64,000 bases of DNA from Deinococci bacterium. GTDB lineage: Bacteria; Deinococcota; Deinococci; Deinococcales; Trueperaceae. This document shows, piece by piece, positions 16,097 to 23,720 of this stretch. Made by a program: the position numbers and the translations under genes. The stretch lies in contig JASBRS010000010.1 of NCBI GenBank assembly GCA_030149325.1, positions 62,001-126,000 of the forward strand, in the 5' to 3' direction. The stretch's first letter is position 1. Each line of letters begins with the position of its first letter. The notes under the pieces were generated by a model. It made no database searches. It worked only from the letters and a program-made list of their open reading frames with translations, and was not told the origin of the DNA.

Positions 16097-18658
16097 GTGA
16101 CCATGGAACGACGGCGGGATCGGCGACGCGGTGACGAGGGGCCGGTGCCGGAGCGGGCGGGCGCAGCGGCGGTCGTCGGCGATCCGCGGGAGTTGGCGGG
16201 CGTTGCGGTCGAGGAGCTGTATCGGAGACTGGACTGCGGCCCCGACGGCTTGCGGGAGGCCGAGGCGGCCGAGCGGCTCGAGCGCTACGGCCGCAACACC
16301 GTGGAGGAGCGCCGCGAGAGCCCGCTCCTGAAGTTCGCACGCTTCTTCTGGGGTCCGATCGCCTGGATGATCGAGGTGGCGGCGGTGCTCTCGGCCATCG
16401 TGGGCCACTGGACCGACCTGATCGTCATCGTGGTGATGCTGCTGTTCAATGCCCTGGTCGGCTTCTGGCACGAGTTCCAGGCCTCGAACGCGGTGGAGGC
16501 GCTCAAGAAGCAGCTGGCCCTGCGGGCGCGAGTGCGGCGTGACGGCAGCTGGAAGCCGATCGACGCGACGCAGCTCGTCCCCGGCGACATCGTCCGGCTG
16601 CGGCTGGGCGACATCGTACCCGCCGACGTGAAGCTGGTGGACGGAGACTACCTCTCGATCGATCAGTCGGCGCTGACCGGCGAGTCCCTGCCGGTCGACA
16701 AGGCCCCGGGGGACGTGGGCTTCTCCGGCTCGGTAGTCCGGCAGGGTGAGATGACGGGGCTGGTCGCCGCCACCGGAGGCAGCACCTTCTTCGGGCGCAC
16801 CGCGCGCCTGGTCGCCAGCGCCAAGCCCGAGTCGCACTTCCAGCGCGCCATCCTCGCCATCGGCGACTACCTCATCTACCTGAGCCTGGGGCTGGTGGCG
16901 GTGCTGGTGGTGGTCGAGCTCTTCCACGGCGTGCCGTTCCTGGAGCTGGCTCAGTTCGCGCTCATCCTCACCGTGGCGTCCATCCCCGTCGCCATGCCGG
17001 CGGTCCTGAGCGTGACGATGGCGATCGGCGCCACCGTGCTGGCGCGGATGAAGGCCATCGTGGCGCGCCTCGAGTCGATCGAGGAGATGGCGGGCATGGA
17101 CGTGCTGTGCTCGGACAAGACCGGCACGCTCACCATGAACGAGCTGCAGCTCGGCGAGCCGGTGCCGTTCGCCGGCATCGACGCCCGGACCGTACTCACA
17201 GCGGCAGCGCTCGCGTCCGACGAGGCCAACGCCGACGCCATCGACCAGGCGGTGCTCGACGGGGCCCGCGCTGCCGGGGCCGACCTCGACCCCTTCGGGC
17301 GCGAGTCCTACGTTCCCTTCGACCCCGTACGGAAACGGAGCGAGGCGCGGGTCGCCGCCGAGGGCGGCGCCACCTGGCGGGTGACCAAGGGTGCGGCCCA
17401 GGCCGTGCTCTCGCTGGTCGAGCTCGACGAGCGCGCGCTCCACCAGGTGCAGGCCAAGGTCGGCGAGCTGGCCCACCACGGCTTCCGCACCCTGGCCGTG
17501 GCGCGGGCGGTCGATCAGGAACCCTGGCAGCTCCTCGGCCTGCTGGCGCTGTCCGATCCGCCGCGCCCCGACTCGGCCGAGACCATCGCGCAGGCTCAGG
17601 CGCACGGCATCGAGGTCAAGATGGTCACGGGCGACAACGTCGCGATCGGCAAGCAGATCGCCACGGAGTTGGGGCTCGGTAGCGGTCTTCTCCCCGCCGA
17701 GCACCTGTTCGAGCCCGGGCACCCCGAGGGCGAGACGGGCGCCTGGGTCGAGCGCGCCGACGGCTTCGCCGAGGTCTTCCCCGAACACAAGTACCGCATC
17801 GTGAAGGCGCTCCAGGGGCGCGATCACATCGTGGGCATGACCGGCGACGGCGTCAACGACGCGCCGGCGCTCAAGCAGGCCGACGTGGGCGTGGCGGTGA
17901 GCGGCGCGACCGACGCCGCCCGCAGCGCTGCCGACGTGGTGCTGACGGCCCCCGGCCTATCGGTGATCGTGCGAGCGGTCGAGGAGGCGCGCCGCATCTT
18001 CGAGCGCATGACCTCGTACGCCATCTACCGCATCACGGAGACGATCCGCATCATCTTCTTCGTGACGCTGGCGATGATCGCGTTCCAGGCCTACCCCATC
18101 ACGGCCATCATGGTGATCCTGCTGGCCCTGCTCAACGACCTGCCCATCCTCACCATCGCGTTCGATCGCACCCGGCTGGCCGACAGGCCCGTGCGCTGGG
18201 ACATGCGGCGAGTGCTGACGGTGGCCACGGCGCTCGGCCTGATGGGGGTCATCGAGACCTTCACGTTGCTGGCGCTGGCGCGCGCCTACCTGCCCCTCGA
18301 TGCTGCGCAGCTGCAGACGCTCATCTACCTGAAGCTGGCGGTCGCCGGCCACCTCACGCTGTTCGTGGCCCGCACGCGCCATCCCTTCCTGGCCCGGCCG
18401 TTCCCGGCCCCCGCCCTGCTCGGCGCCGTGCTCGGGACACAGGCGGTGGCGGTGCTGATCGTGGGGCTAGGGATCTTCGTCGCCGCCATCCCCTGGTGGA
18501 CGGTGGGGCTGGTATGGATCTACTGCCTGGTGTTCGTCTTCGTCGAGGACGCCCTCAAGCTGGCCGTGTACCGCACCCTGGACCAGACGGGGCCGGGCCA
18601 CCGCAGCTTCCTGGGGCGGCTGCAAGAGCGCTTGCACGGCCACGCCCGAGTCGATTGA
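16097..18658 (+). CDS. P-type ATPase, plasma-membrane H+-ATPase (type IIIA) group
   Basis: An 853-residue cation pump. The actuator TGES motif is near residue 193, the phosphorylated Asp is in CSDKTGTLT (about 340), MVTGDNV near 509 and the hinge MTGDGVNDAPALK near 581. Membrane helices: two before the actuator domain, two after it with PVAMPA, and six after the P domain. Overall it is most like proton-exporting type IIIA pumps of plants, fungi and some prokaryotes. The segment that corresponds to M6 reads IAFQAYPITAIM and lacks the Asp that carries the proton in plant and yeast pumps, so the ion is uncertain. Start is GTG 16097 (GGAGAAGG upstream) or ATG 16103. Confidence 0.9.
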   Translation: MTMERRRDRRRGDEGPVPERAGAAAVVGDPRELAGVAVEELYRRLDCGPDGLREAEAAERLERYGRNTVEERRESPLLKFARFFWGPIAWMIEVAAVLSAIVGHWTDLIVIVVMLLFNALVGFWHEFQASNAVEALKKQLALRARVRRDGSWKPIDATQLVPGDIVRLRLGDIVPADVKLVDGDYLSIDQSALTGESLPVDKAPGDVGFSGSVVRQGEMTGLVAATGGSTFFGRTARLVASAKPESHFQRAILAIGDYLIYLSLGLVAVLVVVELFHGVPFLELAQFALILTVASIPVAMPAVLSVTMAIGATVLARMKAIVARLESIEEMAGMDVLCSDKTGTLTMNELQLGEPVPFAGIDARTVLTAAALASDEANADAIDQAVLDGARAAGADLDPFGRESYVPFDPVRKRSEARVAAEGGATWRVTKGAAQAVLSLVELDERALHQVQAKVGELAHHGFRTLAVARAVDQEPWQLLGLLALSDPPRPDSAETIAQAQAHGIEVKMVTGDNVAIGKQIATELGLGSGLLPAEHLFEPGHPEGETGAWVERADGFAEVFPEHKYRIVKALQGRDHIVGMTGDGVNDAPALKQADVGVAVSGATDAARSAADVVLTAPGLSVIVRAVEEARRIFERMTSYAIYRITETIRIIFFVTLAMIAFQAYPITAIMVILLALLNDLPILTIAFDRTRLADRPVRWDMRRVLTVATALGLMGVIETFTLLALARAYLPLDAAQLQTLIYLKLAVAGHLTLFVARTRHPFLARPFPAPALLGAVLGTQAVAVLIVGLGIFVAAIPWWTVGLVWIYCLVFVFVEDALKLAVYRTLDQTGPGHRSFLGRLQERLHGHARVD

Positions 18659-18719
18659 CGGGACGTTTGGCCCCGGCGTTGAGAGCCTCAGATTTGCGTC
18701 AGGGATGAGAACGCGGGGT

Positions 18720-18744
18720 CCGTGTAGGATTTTCTCCTACACGG
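18720..18744. promoter_or_regulatory. Perfect 10-bp inverted repeat (hairpin or operator)
   Basis: Arms 18720-18729 and 18735-18744 (CCGTGTAGGA and its complement) flank a TTTTC loop, 62 nt after the ATPase stop and 143 nt before the regulator start. There is no T-tract after it, so it is either a terminator of the T-less type or an operator. The dyad GTAGGA-N5-TCCTAC is the kind of site NarL/FixJ regulators bind, and the next gene encodes one. Confidence 0.5.
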
Positions 18745-18886
18745 TCGTCCAGGATGCCGCCGACCTCCGGGCGCCGTTCTGCTGCCACCCTGGCATCAGG
18801 GGATCCGACACGAGTGCGCGAACGGGATGCGGCGCTGGTGTGCGCCGCGATCGCGCCATCGGATCGCCGTAGCGGAGGCCGGGACG

Positions 18887-19594
18887 ATGGTCGGGATCGG
18901 CGTGAGAACGGGCAAGGGGAGTCAGCGGCAGGTGGTATCGGCCGGTGCCCAGGTACGGGTGCTGTTGGGGGCGCCGCAGTTGATGCTGCGCCAGGCCCTC
19001 ACGGCGGTGCTGTCGGGTCATCCGCGGCTGCGCGTGGTCGGGGACGTGGGCTCGGGGAAGGACGCCCTGCGCTGGGCGCTCGAGGTCCGTCCCGACGTGA
19101 CCCTCCTCGACGAAGGCCTCAGCCGGGTCGACGGGGTCCACGCCGCCACGATCCTGCACCTGGAGGCGCCGCAGCTCAGCGTCGTCACCCTCACCGACGG
19201 CGGCACCGATCGCTCGGAGGCCGACGAGGACGACGTCGTGGCCGCACGCATCTCCAAGCGCCTCGGCACCCAGGCGCTCGTCGACGTCCTGCTGAGGGTG
19301 GCCGAGGGGGAACATCCGGGCAACGTCCCGGCGCTGGTGCGAGCGCTGCCACGCCGCCGCCCCCGGGTGCCGGGCGACGACCGACTGAGGGCGTCGGAGC
19401 GGGCGCTGCTGGAGTTGCTGGCCGAGGGCAGCGACAACCGGGTCCTGGCCGAGCGCCTCGGCTGCACCGAGAAGACGGTGCGCAACCGGCTCAGCGACCT
19501 CTACGCCAAGCTCAACCTGCGCAACCGAACCCAGGCGGCGCTCTACGCCGTGCGGGTGGGGATCGCCGACCCCGGCGAGGTCGGCGAGGCCTGA
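18887..19594 (+). CDS. NarL/FixJ-type response regulator with degenerate receiver
   Basis: A 235-residue two-domain regulator. Residues 22-140 form a receiver-like domain that keeps a possible phospho-Asp (Asp75 in TLLDEGLSRVDG). The N-terminal acidic pair that normally binds Mg2+ is replaced (VLLGAPQLM instead of VLLADDH). Residues 165-230 are a LuxR/NarL helix-turn-helix (LLAEGSDNRVLAERLGCTEK). It probably binds DNA without classical phosphorylation, as known for atypical receivers. GGAGG lies 9 nt before the chosen ATG; an in-frame ATG at 18827 would add 20 residues without a clear ribosome site. No histidine kinase is adjacent. Its 3' end overlaps the convergent fdhD by 52 bp. Confidence 0.82.
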   Translation: MVGIGVRTGKGSQRQVVSAGAQVRVLLGAPQLMLRQALTAVLSGHPRLRVVGDVGSGKDALRWALEVRPDVTLLDEGLSRVDGVHAATILHLEAPQLSVVTLTDGGTDRSEADEDDVVAARISKRLGTQALVDVLLRVAEGEHPGNVPALVRALPRRRPRVPGDDRLRASERALLELLAEGSDNRVLAERLGCTEKTVRNRLSDLYAKLNLRNRTQAALYAVRVGIADPGEVGEA

Positions 19595-20478
19595 GCCGAC
19601 GGCCGCGAAGGCGCCAGATCGAGACGCTGCTCGCCGGCGTAGACGTTGAACCGTTCGTCACGCAGGAATCCCACGAGGGTCAGGCCGAAACGCCGGGCCA
19701 CGTCCACCGCCAGGCTCGATGGCGCCGATACGGCCGCCAGCACCGCGGCCCCTGCCACCACCGCCTTCTGCGTCAGCTCGTAGCTGGCGCGACCGCTGAC
19801 GCACACCACGTGCTCGGCGAGCGGCAGGCGTCCTTCCAACAGCGCCCAGCCCACCAGCTTGTCGAGCGCGTTGTGGCGGCCCACGTCCTCGCGCAGGGCC
19901 ACCAGCTCGCCGTCGCGTGTGAACAGGCCGGCGGCGTGGAGGCCGCCGGTCCGACCGAACACCGTCTGCGCGGCGCGGAGTGCTCCGGGAAGGTGCGCCA
20001 GCACCTCGGGGGACAGCCGCGGTCCTGGCGCCAGCGGCGTCGGGCAGCGCATCTCGAGGGCCTCGAGGTGCGTCTTGCCGCACACCCCGCAGGCGCTGTT
20101 CACCGCGAAGTGCCGCTCCAGCCGCGCCGCCGAGGGTAGCTCGGAGCTGCGCAGGTGGACCTTGAGGATGTTGTGGCGCTCGGCCTCGGCAGGGTCCTGG
20201 CAGCGACGGATGGCGACGATGTCGTCGCGCTTGGCGACGACGCCCTCGCCGAAGAGGAAGCCGGCCGCCAGGTCGACGTCGTTCCCGGGCGTGCGCATGG
20301 TGAGGGCGAGCGGGGTGCCCTTGCCGCGCGGGTCTTCGCCCGCCAGCAGCAGCCGGATCTGCAGCGGCTCCTCGACGGCGACGAGATCGGCTGCGTCGCG
20401 CGCATACGCCTCGCCCTGCTGGAGCCTCGCGCGCCGGATCACGACGCGCCGCGCGGGGGCTCGGTCGCTACCCATCAT
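19543..20478 (-). CDS. fdhD: Formate dehydrogenase accessory sulfurtransferase FdhD
   Basis: A 311-residue FdhD. These proteins pass sulfur from IscS to the bis-MGD molybdenum cofactor and are needed for active formate dehydrogenase-type enzymes. The catalytic pair is in SACGVCGK (Cys130, Cys133). Other signatures are TMRTPGNDVDLAAGFLF, EDVGRHNALDKLVG and VSGRASYELTQKA. It follows the YdeP-like oxidoreductase, its likely client, and is joined to it by a chain of mini-ORFs. The start codon is the ATG at 20478 (a second ATG follows directly), preceded by GAAGG. Confidence 0.95.
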   Translation of the reverse strand: MMGSDRAPARRVVIRRARLQQGEAYARDAADLVAVEEPLQIRLLLAGEDPRGKGTPLALTMRTPGNDVDLAAGFLFGEGVVAKRDDIVAIRRCQDPAEAERHNILKVHLRSSELPSAARLERHFAVNSACGVCGKTHLEALEMRCPTPLAPGPRLSPEVLAHLPGALRAAQTVFGRTGGLHAAGLFTRDGELVALREDVGRHNALDKLVGWALLEGRLPLAEHVVCVSGRASYELTQKAVVAGAAVLAAVSAPSSLAVDVARRFGLTLVGFLRDERFNVYAGEQRLDLAPSRPSAQASPTSPGSAIPTRTA

Positions 20479-20520
20479 GTCGGTGCCTTCATGTCGGTAC
20501 CTTCATCGCCGTGCCCTCAT
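20479..20520 (-). repeat. Three tandem 14-nt repeats forming overlapping mini-ORFs
   Basis: On the minus strand, three 14-nt units separate the oxidoreductase stop from the fdhD start. Each unit begins with ATGA and contains GAGGG or GAAGG. ATGs at 20520, 20506 and 20492 open five-codon frames (MRARR, MKVPT, MKAPT). Each frame's TGA overlaps the next ATG. The first ATG overlaps the oxidoreductase stop, and the last TGA overlaps the fdhD ATG. Every unit therefore supplies a ribosome site and start for the next. Confidence 0.85.
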
Positions 20521-22820
20521 ACCCGCGGTACCGCCGCCGCGGCGGCGGACTCGCCGGCCACGGCATGGGCCGTGCCGGCCGGCTCGATGCGGGCGACCGC
20601 GTCCTTGTAGGCGGGGATGTGCGCGTGGGGCGCGTGCGCCCGCGGGTCCACCAGAACGTTGGCCTCGGGCCAGTGCAGCTGGACCGAGCCGGGGGCGACG
20701 TCGGCGAAGAAGAGCCTGCCTCGGAACGCCCCGTGCTCGTTGGACACGATCACGTCGGTGCCGCGACCGAGCCCCAGGCGTTCGGCGTCGTGGCGGTTGA
20801 CGATGACGGCGTCGCGCGGCAGGCGGTTGAGGGGATCGACGTCCTCGTGCACGATGCTGTTGAACTGCTTGCCGCGCCGGGTGATGACCACGAAGGCGCC
20901 CTCGTCGCGGTGCAGCTCGGGCGGGGCCTGCACCAGGAAGCGCGCCCTGCCGCTGGCGGTGGGGAAGGTCCAGCCCTCGCACAGCCGGACTCCGCCGTAC
21001 TGCACCTGATCGCCCTTCTTCGAGAGCGTCTGGATGCCGTCGTACATGGGGATGACGCGAGCGATCTCGGCGCGGATGGCGGCAGTGTCGGGGAAGCGCA
21101 GCGCCTCCGCCCTGTCGGGCCGGGCCCGCGCGGCCACCTCCGAGATCACGCGCCACTCGGGGCGCGCCTCGGCGATGCGGGGCCCGGGGATCTCCGGACT
21201 GAACACGATGCGCCGCTCGGTCGAGGTCTCGGTGACGCCCCCCGGGATCTCGTAGCGCGTGGTCGCCGGCAGCAGCAGCACGGTGTCCGCCGGGTCCTGG
21301 AGCATCTGGCTGCTGAGGGTGATGTCGATGTGGACGCGCAGTGCGACGCGGTCCAGAGCCTCGTCGACGCCCACGGGGTCGGGCATGACCTCACGGAAGT
21401 TGCCGCCGACGGCCATGAGCACGTCGATGCGGCCGTCGCGGGCGGCGTCCAGCATCTCGGGCGTGGTGAGCCCGCGGCCGGTCGGCACCTCGAAGCCGTA
21501 GAGGCTGGAGAGCTCGGCCGCGTGCTCCGCGTCGGCGGGGCGTCCGCCCGGGAGCACGGTGGCGTACGCCCCCATCTCGGCCCCGCCCTGGACCCCGGAG
21601 TGCCCGCGGATCGGCATGAGCCCGCACCCCTCCCGGCCGACGAAGCCTCGGGCCAGGGCCAGGTCGATGACGGCGCGGACGTTGTCCTCGCCGAAGGTGT
21701 GCTGCGTGATGCCCATGCCCCACACGAACACCGCGCGTTCGGCGCGCCCGAGCAGGCGCGCGTACTCCTCCATGGCCGAACGCGCGACGCCGCTGGCGCG
21801 CTCCAGCTCCGGCCAGTCGAGGCCGTCGAGGAGCTCGCGGAGCTCGTCGAAGCCCTCGGTGTGCGTGTCGATGAAGGCGCGGTCGACGGCACCTTGGTCG
21901 ATCATCGCCTTGAGGGTTCCGCGCAGGAACGCCTGGTCGCCGCCGGCCGCGATGCGGTAGCTGCGGTCGCTGATGCGCGTTCCGAACAGGGCGCTCTCGA
22001 GGTCCGACGGGATCCAGTAGCGGTCCATGCCCGGCTCGACGTAGGGGTTGACGGTGACCACCTTCGTCCCCGCCTTCTTGGCGTGGTAGAGGTACTTCAT
22101 CACCACGGGCTGGTTCTTGGCGACGTTGGAGCCGAGGAAGGTCACCACGTCGGTGCCGATCAGGTCGCTGTAGGAGACGGTGGTGGCGGCCACCCCGAGC
22201 GCGGCCTTGAGGCCGACCGTGCTGGGGGAGTGGCAGACGCGGGCGGCGTTGTCGATGTTGTTGGTGCCGAGGGCGCGCATCGCCTTCTGGGCGACGTAGT
22301 AGGTCTCGTTGGGGATGCCGCGGCTGGTGAGGTAGAGGTAGCAGCGATCGGGCTCGGCTGTGCCGAGCCGTTCCGCGATGAGGTCGAGGGCATCGTCCCA
22401 GGCGATCGGCTGGAAGCCCGGCTCGCCCCGACGCCGGATCATCGGTCGCGGCAGGCGGCCGAGCCCGCGCAGGTCGCGCGAGCGCATCCCCTTGAGGGGG
22501 GCGACGTCGGCCAGGCGCGCGCTATCGAGCGGCCCCATGGTGTTGAGTCGCAGCAGGCGCAGGCGCACGTTGCACAGGTGGACGCCATCGAGGGTCCAGT
22601 CGGTCATCCCGCTGGTGCCCAGGGCGCAGCCGTCGCATACGCCGTCCTGCAGGATGCGCCAGGCATAACCGGCGGCGTCGCGGTTCTCCCAGGCGGCCCT
22701 GAACACCTCCTGGAAGTTCTCGGTGTGCGTCAGAGGGACGCGGGTCGCCCACAGCGAGGGATCCCAGCCGGGCCTGGGCGGGCGCACGGAACGTTTCGGT
22801 CGGCTTCGCATGAACGGCAT
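20517..22820 (-). CDS. FdhF/YdeP-like molybdopterin oxidoreductase
   Basis: A 767-residue member of the DMSO-reductase superfamily, FdhF/YdeP subgroup. N-terminal cysteines Cys62, Cys65 (VCDGCALG) and Cys83 (HLCNVRL) would hold an Fe-S cluster. The Mo-ligand region reads ARVCHSPSTVGL, with Cys near residue 196. Cofactor loops include FLGSNVAKNQPV, VNPYVEPGMDRYW and ITRRGKQFNSIV. No beta subunit or membrane anchor is encoded beside it, and no twin-arginine signal is seen, so it is probably a soluble single-subunit cytosolic enzyme. YdeP homologues have no agreed substrate; acid resistance and formate-like oxidation have been proposed. FdhD follows it, consistent with sulfurated Mo-bisMGD. Confidence 0.92.
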   Translation of the reverse strand: MPFMRSRPKRSVRPPRPGWDPSLWATRVPLTHTENFQEVFRAAWENRDAAGYAWRILQDGVCDGCALGTSGMTDWTLDGVHLCNVRLRLLRLNTMGPLDSARLADVAPLKGMRSRDLRGLGRLPRPMIRRRGEPGFQPIAWDDALDLIAERLGTAEPDRCYLYLTSRGIPNETYYVAQKAMRALGTNNIDNAARVCHSPSTVGLKAALGVAATTVSYSDLIGTDVVTFLGSNVAKNQPVVMKYLYHAKKAGTKVVTVNPYVEPGMDRYWIPSDLESALFGTRISDRSYRIAAGGDQAFLRGTLKAMIDQGAVDRAFIDTHTEGFDELRELLDGLDWPELERASGVARSAMEEYARLLGRAERAVFVWGMGITQHTFGEDNVRAVIDLALARGFVGREGCGLMPIRGHSGVQGGAEMGAYATVLPGGRPADAEHAAELSSLYGFEVPTGRGLTTPEMLDAARDGRIDVLMAVGGNFREVMPDPVGVDEALDRVALRVHIDITLSSQMLQDPADTVLLLPATTRYEIPGGVTETSTERRIVFSPEIPGPRIAEARPEWRVISEVAARARPDRAEALRFPDTAAIRAEIARVIPMYDGIQTLSKKGDQVQYGGVRLCEGWTFPTASGRARFLVQAPPELHRDEGAFVVITRRGKQFNSIVHEDVDPLNRLPRDAVIVNRHDAERLGLGRGTDVIVSNEHGAFRGRLFFADVAPGSVQLHWPEANVLVDPRAHAPHAHIPAYKDAVARIEPAGTAHAVAGESAAAAAVPRV

Positions 22821-22883
22821 GGGCGACGCTCCTCCCGACGACGACGGGGACGGCGATGCCGTCCCGGTGGCTGCGATGCAGGC

Positions 22884-22911
22884 ATTCTAGGCCCGCAGCA
22901 TGCGCATGCTG
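22884..22911 (-). promoter_or_regulatory. TAGAAT -10 with an adjoining perfect 16-bp palindrome
   Basis: In the 204-bp divergent spacer, TAGAAT (minus strand, 22884-22889) is a good -10 for the molybdenum oxidoreductase gene. Six bp upstream of it is CAGCATGCGCATGCTG (22896-22911), a perfect palindrome covering the spacer/-35 region. It is a likely operator. It also lies 113 bp upstream of the divergent methyltransferase start, whose own -10 may be TAGGCT at 22999-23004. Confidence 0.55.
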
Positions 22912-23024
22912 TGAGCCGAACGCTACCGAACGGAACCGTCTCCTGCACCCGGTCGCGCCGGCGCACGGGAACGGCCGCGCCCGATCGCGGCCCGGCGGTA
23001 GGCTGTCGGCGGGGGGAGGCGACG

Positions 23025-23720
23025 ATGGCCAGCTTCGTGTGGATGCGTCTGCTGGAGTCCACGGCGGAACGCTACGACCGCGGCATCGAGCTGCTCTCGC
23101 GCGGCCGGATCGGGAGCGTCCACCGGCGGCTCGCCGAGCTCGCGACCGCCGATGCCGTGGGGGCGCGCGTGCTCGACCTCGGCTGCGGCACCGGCGGCGT
23201 GGCCCTCGCCTGCGCGGCGCGCGGTGCGCGGGTCGTGGGCATCGACGCCAACGCGGCGATGCTGGAGGTGGCGCGCGCCAAGCCGACGCCCGACGCCGCG
23301 GCCGCGCCCGTGGCGTGGCTCGAGCTCGACGCCATGGAGCTCGAGGACCGCTTCCCGCCCGCCAGCTTCGACGCCGTCGCCTCCTGCCTGGCGTTCAGCG
23401 ATATGGCGGAGGACACCCAGGCCTACGTGCTGGAGGTGGCCCGCACCCGGCTCGTGGCCGGGGGCCGGCTGCTGATCGCCGACGAGGTCGTGCCCGAGCC
23501 TGCGCCGAGGCGCGTGCTGCATGCCCTACGCCGCTGGCCCCTGGCGCTGCTGACCTACCTGCTCACCCAGACCACCACCCGCCCCGTGCGTGCGCTGCCC
23601 GCGCGGATCCGCGAGGCCGGGTTCGTCGAGGTCGTCGAGGAGCGGTTGTGGGGGGACGCCTTCTGCATCGTCCGGGCTCGTGCGCCGGGCGGCGAGGGTC
23701 GCGCGGGAGCGGCGCCGTGA
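23025..23720 (+). CDS. SAM-dependent methyltransferase paired with corrinoid-like protein (CpaM-like)
   Basis: A 231-residue class I methyltransferase. Motif I is VLDLGCGTGGVALACA (residues 49-64), then VVGIDANAAMLEVA, FDAVASCLAFSDM and the RTRLVAGGRLLIADE post-motif. A GGGGGGAGG ribosome site precedes the ATG. The stop TGA overlaps the GTG start of the HgcAB-like gene, so the two are made together. From memory, NCBI uses the name 'corrinoid protein-associated methyltransferase CpaM' for methyltransferases in this position; I could not check that this one matches. It may act on the same substrate as, or methylate, the corrinoid partner. The C-terminal part is rich in Arg and hydrophobics and could sit at the membrane. 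Confidence 0.8.
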   Translation: MASFVWMRLLESTAERYDRGIELLSRGRIGSVHRRLAELATADAVGARVLDLGCGTGGVALACAARGARVVGIDANAAMLEVARAKPTPDAAAAPVAWLELDAMELEDRFPPASFDAVASCLAFSDMAEDTQAYVLEVARTRLVAGGRLLIADEVVPEPAPRRVLHALRRWPLALLTYLLTQTTTRPVRALPARIREAGFVEVVEERLWGDAFCIVRARAPGGEGRAGAAP

